A stretch of 19,494 bases of DNA, taken from contig CAJLTZ010000047.1 of assembly GCA_905209725.1 (NCBI GenBank), positions 1 through 19,494 on the forward strand, given 5' to 3'. The first letter of the stretch is position 1. Every line of letters starts with the position of its first letter. Below, in pieces: positions 15,419 through 19,494 of the stretch. The stretch comes from an uncultured Muribaculaceae bacterium (GTDB taxonomy: Bacteria; Bacteroidota; Bacteroidia; Bacteroidales; Muribaculaceae). Made by a program: the position numbers and the translations under genes. The notes under the pieces were generated by a model. It was given only the letters and a program-made list of their open reading frames with translations, made no database searches and was not told the DNA's origin.

Positions 15419-18097
15419 ATGAAAATGAAAAAGATTTGCTCCATATTGATATTGATGATGCTCTCGCTGATAAGTCTTCAGGCAGCATCTGTCCATATGA
15501 GTGTGCAGTCGGGACGCGGCAAACGCTCCGTAGAGGTGGGCGACCAGTTCTATATTCTCCTCGAGGTGCGCGACAGTGAGGCAAAGCCCGAGATACCGAA
15601 ATCGTTTCCGGGCGCGAAACTTCTCTATTTCGACCGCACCGGCCAGTCGTCCTCCTATCAGAGCGTAAATGGCCACACCTCCATGAGCTATTCCTTTACA
15701 TATACCATCACCCTGCGGGCATTGAAGGAGGGTTCATATTCATTTGGTCCTGTCACGGCAGGAGGCGCACGAAGCAATGTGGTGAAATATTCAATCGGAA
15801 AGGAACAGCCGACTCCATCGCAGCCCTCGCAGCAGGGTGGGGCAATGAGCAGTGCGGCCGCCGGAAGCGATGATGACAAACCGAAATTCATCGGCAAAGG
15901 TGACGGTAATCTGTTCCTGCGCGCAAATGTGTCGAAAACTTCGGCCTTCGAGCAGGAAGCCCTCGTATACACTGTAAAACTCTATACCACATATGATGCA
16001 GTGAAATTCATCGGTGCCACGGCCGCTCCGAAATTCGATGGGTTCACCGTGGAGGAATCCAAGGATATATCCACCTCCCTTTCATTCGAGACGTATCAAG
16101 GAAAGTCGTATGCCACGGCAATTATCGCCCGATACATCATATTCCCGCAGATGACCGGTCCCCTCAAAGTGACCGGCAACACCTATACCATCTCTGTGGA
16201 CCGCCGTGAATACTATCACGATCCCTTCTGGGGCGGAATGTCAATCAGTACGCCGCTGCAGCTCAATGTCACGCCTAACGACCTTACCGTAAATGTGCGG
16301 GCGCTCCCTGCTCCGCGTCCCGCCGATTTCTCCGGCGGCGTGGGTCAGTTCTCCATCTCCTCCTCGCTCAAGCAGAAAGAGTTTAAGACCAATCAGGCGG
16401 CCTCTATCGTTTATACCGTGAAGGGAACAGGCAACATCAAATATCTCCAGATGCCCGACCTCAACGCCCTCTTCCCGCCTGAAATCGAGGTGTATACCCC
16501 GAAAACCGACCAGCAGGTGAACGTAGGCTCGAGCAATACCTCCGGCACCGTGACCTTCGACTATTCATTTATGCCGCTTGAGGAGGGAACGTTCAAGATT
16601 CCCGACGTCAATCTGGTATATTATAATCCCGCTACAGGGAAATATGAGACCGCAGTGGCAAAGGGCTATACGATTACAGTAGGTAAAGGTGCTGAGACAA
16701 AGGATGGCGCATCCAAGGCTCGTGCGCGCTTTGTGCCCGACCTCGAGCCAGTGAAGATTTCGGCTCTTAAGAAGCAGCATGACCCGATGGTATATGGCTT
16801 CCCTTACTGGCTCTGGTATATTATCCCGGCTCTGCTCTTTGTGGCGGCTCTTATCGCTTACCGCGTATACATCTCTCAGCATGCCGATATGGCCGCATTC
16901 AACAGCCGTCGTGCCGACAAACTCGCCCGCCGTCGTCTGAAACGAGCCGAGGCCGCAATGAAACGTCGCGACACCGAAAACTACTATGCCGAGCTCCTCA
17001 AGGCTATCTGGGGTTATCTTGGCGACAAATTGAAGATGCCCACGTCGGAACTCCTTCGCGACAACATCCGCCAGGTGCTCTCCGAAAAGCAGATTCCCGC
17101 CGAAAGCATCGACTCGCTCATCTCGCTTATCGACGACGCCGAGTTTGCAAGATATTCATCAATGGGCGCCGGAACTGAAAATATGGAGACAATCTATCGT
17201 CGCGCCATCCAAATCATCAACACCTTGGAAAAAGATTTCAAGAATAAATCCGGTCAGGCCGCAGCCTCCTACGCTTCAAGTGCGGCATCCGCGGCAGGCA
17301 AGGGCAAGACCCTTCTCTGGCTCCTCCTTATCCTCTGCTCCTCTTCATTTGCAAATGCAGGAATCAAGGAGGCAGAGACGGCTTATGCAAAGGGCGACTA
17401 TTCCAGCGCTATCGCTCAATATAACGGAGTGATTGACTCGCTGGGATCATCCGCTCCGCTCCTTGCTGACCTTGGCAATGCGTATGTCAAGGCCGGCGAC
17501 TATGGCCGGGCTATGATCGCATATCAGCGCGCTCTCATTATCGACCCCGGAAACTCGCTGGCCGGAAAGAACGTGAAATATCTTGACTATAGGGTAGAGG
17601 AAAACAACCGTTCCGAACTCCGCGGCAAGAAACTCAGCGTGGAGCCCGACCAGCCATCCTTCTTCCAGTCGATAAAAGATGCGGTGTGCCGGGGTGTGGC
17701 CTCCAACACCTGGGCCACTTGGGGTGCCATCTGCTTCGTGGCATTTGTGGTCTGCCTGGCCATGTATATCTTCTGTCCAGTGGTCCTTGCCAAGAAGATA
17801 GGTTTCTTTGCAGGATTCATACTTTTGGGTATTTCTATCCTGCTGGTGGTGTTTTCCTTCAGCGCCGCATCGGCCGCTGACAGCCACGACCGTGGTGTGG
17901 TTACAGCCTATAAGGTGAATCTGCTCACCCACCCTTCACTCTCGGCAAAGAAAAATCCGTGTGCGCTCACACGAGGCACAATGATGCGGGTGCTCGACAC
18001 GGAAAAGAACCAAAACGGCGAGATTCAATGGGTTAAGGTGCGTTTAAACTCCGATTATGTGGGGTGGGTGAGTGCCGCTGATTTAGAAGTGATTTGA
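15419..18097 (+). CDS. BatD-BatE fusion protein
   Basis: One uninterrupted 892-codon gene covering what are normally two. BatD half: signal peptide (1-22), three beta-rich periplasmic domains (to about 440), membrane helix 462-483, and a cytoplasmic helical domain (about 490-615). An Ala/Ser-rich linker leads to a hydrophobic segment (632-644) ending A645-N646-A647, which looks exactly like a signal peptide with a charged K-G-K start. BatE half: TPR units (about 650-735), two membrane helices (about 764-785 and 794-816) and a bacterial SH3 domain (about 822-892). The predicted topology is self-consistent, with the TPR and SH3 parts outside and the helical domain inside. No Met codon lies close before the BatE part, so a separate BatE start is not evident. 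Processing by signal peptidase I at the junction is a testable inference. Confidence 0.87.
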   Translation: MKMKKICSILILMMLSLISLQAASVHMSVQSGRGKRSVEVGDQFYILLEVRDSEAKPEIPKSFPGAKLLYFDRTGQSSSYQSVNGHTSMSYSFTYTITLRALKEGSYSFGPVTAGGARSNVVKYSIGKEQPTPSQPSQQGGAMSSAAAGSDDDKPKFIGKGDGNLFLRANVSKTSAFEQEALVYTVKLYTTYDAVKFIGATAAPKFDGFTVEESKDISTSLSFETYQGKSYATAIIARYIIFPQMTGPLKVTGNTYTISVDRREYYHDPFWGGMSISTPLQLNVTPNDLTVNVRALPAPRPADFSGGVGQFSISSSLKQKEFKTNQAASIVYTVKGTGNIKYLQMPDLNALFPPEIEVYTPKTDQQVNVGSSNTSGTVTFDYSFMPLEEGTFKIPDVNLVYYNPATGKYETAVAKGYTITVGKGAETKDGASKARARFVPDLEPVKISALKKQHDPMVYGFPYWLWYIIPALLFVAALIAYRVYISQHADMAAFNSRRADKLARRRLKRAEAAMKRRDTENYYAELLKAIWGYLGDKLKMPTSELLRDNIRQVLSEKQIPAESIDSLISLIDDAEFARYSSMGAGTENMETIYRRAIQIINTLEKDFKNKSGQAAASYASSAASAAGKGKTLLWLLLILCSSSFANAGIKEAETAYAKGDYSSAIAQYNGVIDSLGSSAPLLADLGNAYVKAGDYGRAMIAYQRALIIDPGNSLAGKNVKYLDYRVEENNRSELRGKKLSVEPDQPSFFQSIKDAVCRGVASNTWATWGAICFVAFVVCLAMYIFCPVVLAKKIGFFAGFILLGISILLVVFSFSAASAADSHDRGVVTAYKVNLLTHPSLSAKKNPCALTRGTMMRVLDTEKNQNGEIQWVKVRLNSDYVGWVSAADLEVI

Positions 18098-18101
18098 AAC
18101 C

Positions 18102-18128
18102 ATGTTATACAACATTAGTTTTATTTTT
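18102..18128 (+). terminator. Weak terminator-like hairpin after the bat operon
   Basis: ATGTT (18102-18106) pairs with AACAT (18111-18115) around ATAC, followed by a T-rich stretch with TTTT and TTTTTT. The stem has only five AT-rich pairs, so efficiency would be low, but the position just after the last bat stop codon fits. Confidence 0.25.
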
Positions 18129-18137
18129 TCGAAATTC

Positions 18138-18168
18138 TTTGCATTCCGATAAATTTTTAATAATTTAG
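18138..18168 (+). promoter_or_regulatory. Promoter of the HTH-universal stress protein unit
   Basis: TTTG (18138-18141) and TAATTTAG (18161-18168, one mismatch to TAnnTTTG) are 19 bp apart, the standard Bacteroidetes spacing. The start would be near 18174, leaving a leader of about 80 nt. Confidence 0.5.
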
Positions 18169-18217
18169 CGTCAAATAGACGAGCAACCTCTCCGGGCTCA
18201 TATGTTTAATCAATAAA

Positions 18218-18232
18218 TAACTATTATAGTTA
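18218..18232. promoter_or_regulatory. 15-bp perfect palindrome in the leader of the HTH gene
   Basis: TAACTAT-T-ATAGTTA, 23 nt before the ATG of a small HTH protein and downstream of its promoter. It could be an operator for autoregulation. Being AT-rich, it is a poor RNA hairpin. The surrounding sequence is also AT-rich, which raises the chance of coincidence. Confidence 0.35.
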
Positions 18233-18254
18233 CTTAATAATAATCATATTCACC

Positions 18255-18512
18255 ATGAGCAAGACCATCACATTCAACGAACTGCGTCGCCTCAAAGACA
18301 GTTTACCCGACGGCGCCACCCATCGTATTGCTGACGAACTCAATGTAACCGTTCAGACAGTCCGTAATTATTTCGGAGGCGTCAATTATCAGTTCGGTAA
18401 GAATGCCGGCCTTCACATCGAGCCGGGTCCCGACGGGGGTATCGTGGTTCTCGACGACACCACTATCTATGACATGGCTGTCAAGATTCTGGAGGAGGAG
18501 AACAATAAATAA
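18255..18512 (+). CDS. Small helix-turn-helix DNA-binding protein
   Basis: An 85-residue protein. Residues 22-42 (HRIADELNVTVQTVRNYFGG) form a clear helix-turn-helix: an A-D-E-L first helix, a turn at N-V-T, and a recognition helix VQTVRNYF. Proteins like this occur in Bacteroidales and are usually labelled DNA-binding or hypothetical. The C-terminal half contains a short beta segment (GGIVVLDD) and an acidic helix, perhaps for dimerisation. The gene has its own promoter, and the universal stress protein gene follows after 9 nt, so the two are probably co-transcribed. Its target sites are unknown; the palindrome in its own leader is an obvious candidate. Confidence 0.8.
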   Translation: MSKTITFNELRRLKDSLPDGATHRIADELNVTVQTVRNYFGGVNYQFGKNAGLHIEPGPDGGIVVLDDTTIYDMAVKILEEENNK

Positions 18513-18521
18513 GTCGTTTAG

Positions 18522-19388
18522 ATGACGACCAACGAAGATTTCGTAACACTGTCAAAAATCACGGGTATGAGCGGCAATCTGCTCATACCCGTGGATTTCT
18601 CGCCCCGGGCTGAGATAGCCCTCCGCGTAGGATTCTTTTTCGCCCGTACTTCCGGCCTGCGTCCCGTGGTGCTCTATGTCCAGGAGTCTGCTCCTGGCGA
18701 AGACGGGGATCTTTCAGAGGATACCCTCCGGCGCTTCAAGGATTTCAAGGAGAATATCGACAGCGCCCAGAAGGCCGGTCGCCTTCCCGATGTGAAATAT
18801 TCCACCCTGCTGCAGGATGGCTTGGCAGAGGAGGTGATCGCCGACTATTGCCGCAGATATGAGCCAAGCCTTATCGTGATGGCCACAAGGGATAAGACGC
18901 GGAAGGATTCCGATCTCGTCGGAAGTGTCACGGCTGAAGTGGTGGATTCCGTGCGTGTGCCCCTCTTCACCATCCCCGAGAGCGCTTCCTCCATTCCTCC
19001 AAGTGCGGTGCGCCACATCGTGATGTTCTGCACAATGTCGCCCCATGACGCCGCGTCGCTTCATAAGCTGCTCGAGATGACCCGCTTCCCTTCAGTGGAA
19101 TTCTTCCTCCTCCCCGTCCCCGACCTCGTGTCTGACACTTCGTCCGATGCTCTTATCTCCCTCCGGAATTATCTCTCCCGCACTTACCCTAACGCCACAT
19201 TCCGCCTTCCCGATTTCAATACGGACAATATCAACGATTCACTGAATTCTTTGGTGACCAACAACAATATCGGTCTTCTTATCGTTCCAAATAAGAAGAC
19301 AAGCGTGTTCAGCAGAATCTTCAAACCCTCAATCGGTCATAGATTCCTCTTCCAGCAGGATCTGCCGATGTTGCTTCTTCCTGTCTGA
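18522..19388 (+). CDS. Tandem universal stress protein (UspA family)
   Basis: A 288-residue cytoplasmic protein with two Usp domains. Domain 1 begins with the family strand LLIPVDFSPRAEIAL (about 20-34), includes LIVMATRDK and ends with LVGSVTAEVVDSVRVPLFTIP. The usual ATP-binding pattern G-2x-G-9x-G-S/T is degenerate: the GS-V-T end is kept, but the first glycines are replaced by R and K. Domain 2 (about 165-288) is more diverged, ending LLIVPNKK...FLFQQDLPMLLLPV. Nucleotide binding is therefore uncertain. Proteins of this family help survival in stress, such as starvation or oxidative damage. Its position after the Bat operon may be functional or simply conserved order. Family call is firm; the physiological role is not. 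Confidence 0.88.
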   Translation: MTTNEDFVTLSKITGMSGNLLIPVDFSPRAEIALRVGFFFARTSGLRPVVLYVQESAPGEDGDLSEDTLRRFKDFKENIDSAQKAGRLPDVKYSTLLQDGLAEEVIADYCRRYEPSLIVMATRDKTRKDSDLVGSVTAEVVDSVRVPLFTIPESASSIPPSAVRHIVMFCTMSPHDAASLHKLLEMTRFPSVEFFLLPVPDLVSDTSSDALISLRNYLSRTYPNATFRLPDFNTDNINDSLNSLVTNNNIGLLIVPNKKTSVFSRIFKPSIGHRFLFQQDLPMLLLPV

Positions 19389-19396
19389 ACTTCCGC

Positions 19397-19422
19397 CCCG
19401 GTAAGCAATGTGCCCGACCGGG
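19397..19422 (+). terminator. Possible terminator after the universal stress protein gene
   Basis: CCCGGT (19397-19402) pairs with ACCGGG (19417-19422) over a 14-nt loop, followed by TAATTCTTCATT. The stem is GC-rich but short, the loop is long and the T-tract is interrupted, so this is a moderate candidate. Confidence 0.35.
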
Positions 19423-19444
19423 TAATTCTTCATTATATGTCACT

Positions 19445-19467
19445 ACTGTCCACTAAAAATGGACAGT
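19445..19467. repeat. 8-bp inverted repeat near the window end
   Basis: ACTGTCCA (19445-19452) and TGGACAGT (19460-19467) form a perfect stem around CTAAAAA. No T-tract follows on the + strand, where the downstream bases are A-rich. Read on the minus strand, the hairpin is followed by AGTAGTGAC, also without a T-run. It could be a bidirectional or convergent-gene hairpin, or the edge of a mobile element beyond the window. Confidence 0.45.
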
Positions 19468-19494
19468 GTTAAAAATTAAATAAATTCGGTTCAC

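Overview
The window looks like a chromosomal segment of a gut Bacteroidales bacterium, most likely of the Muribaculaceae type. This rests on three things: Bacteroidetes-specific families (a DUF4827-type lipoprotein and a complete Bat 'aerotolerance' operon), promoter boxes of the Bacteroidetes form TAnnTTTG instead of sigma70 boxes, and gene starts preceded by A-rich leaders without clear Shine-Dalgarno sites. The genus is an inference from gene content and a moderately GC-rich third codon position. All 17 genes I can support lie on the + strand. I see no tRNA, rRNA, CRISPR array or intact mobile element.

Region 1 (245-8472) is housekeeping. It holds nrnA (DHH nanoRNase/pAp phosphatase), a small lipoprotein overlapping it by ATGA, a glmM-type phosphohexomutase, sppA (67K-type signal peptide peptidase), lpxK (lipid A 4'-kinase), a trimeric-type purine nucleoside phosphorylase and thiL (thiamine-phosphate kinase). 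A strong intrinsic terminator with a 13-bp stem separates the phosphorylase gene from thiL.

Region 2 (8473-18097) is a Bat operon: moxR AAA+ ATPase, a DUF58 protein, a BatD-like/DUF4381-like membrane protein, batA and batB (membrane-anchored VWA proteins with complete DxSxS MIDAS motifs), batC (TPR plus a K/D/Q/N low-complexity tail), a short secreted BatD paralogue, and one 892-codon gene that joins BatD to BatE. The ATPase and the MIDAS proteins would work as a chaperone-like machine across the inner membrane, with the BatD-type beta domains and TPR domains on the periplasmic side. The fusion keeps what looks like BatE's own signal peptide, with an A-N-A cleavage motif, at the junction, so the protein may be a cleavable polyprotein. 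The operon's leader is elaborate: two candidate promoters, a 31-bp dyad over the first -7 box, and a GC-rich hairpin with a six-codon mini-ORF that runs into the start region.

Region 3 (18098-19494) holds a two-gene unit, a small helix-turn-helix protein and a tandem universal stress protein 9 nt downstream. It has its own promoter and a perfect palindrome in the leader. The window ends in two hairpins, one of which could be a terminator or the edge of a mobile element.
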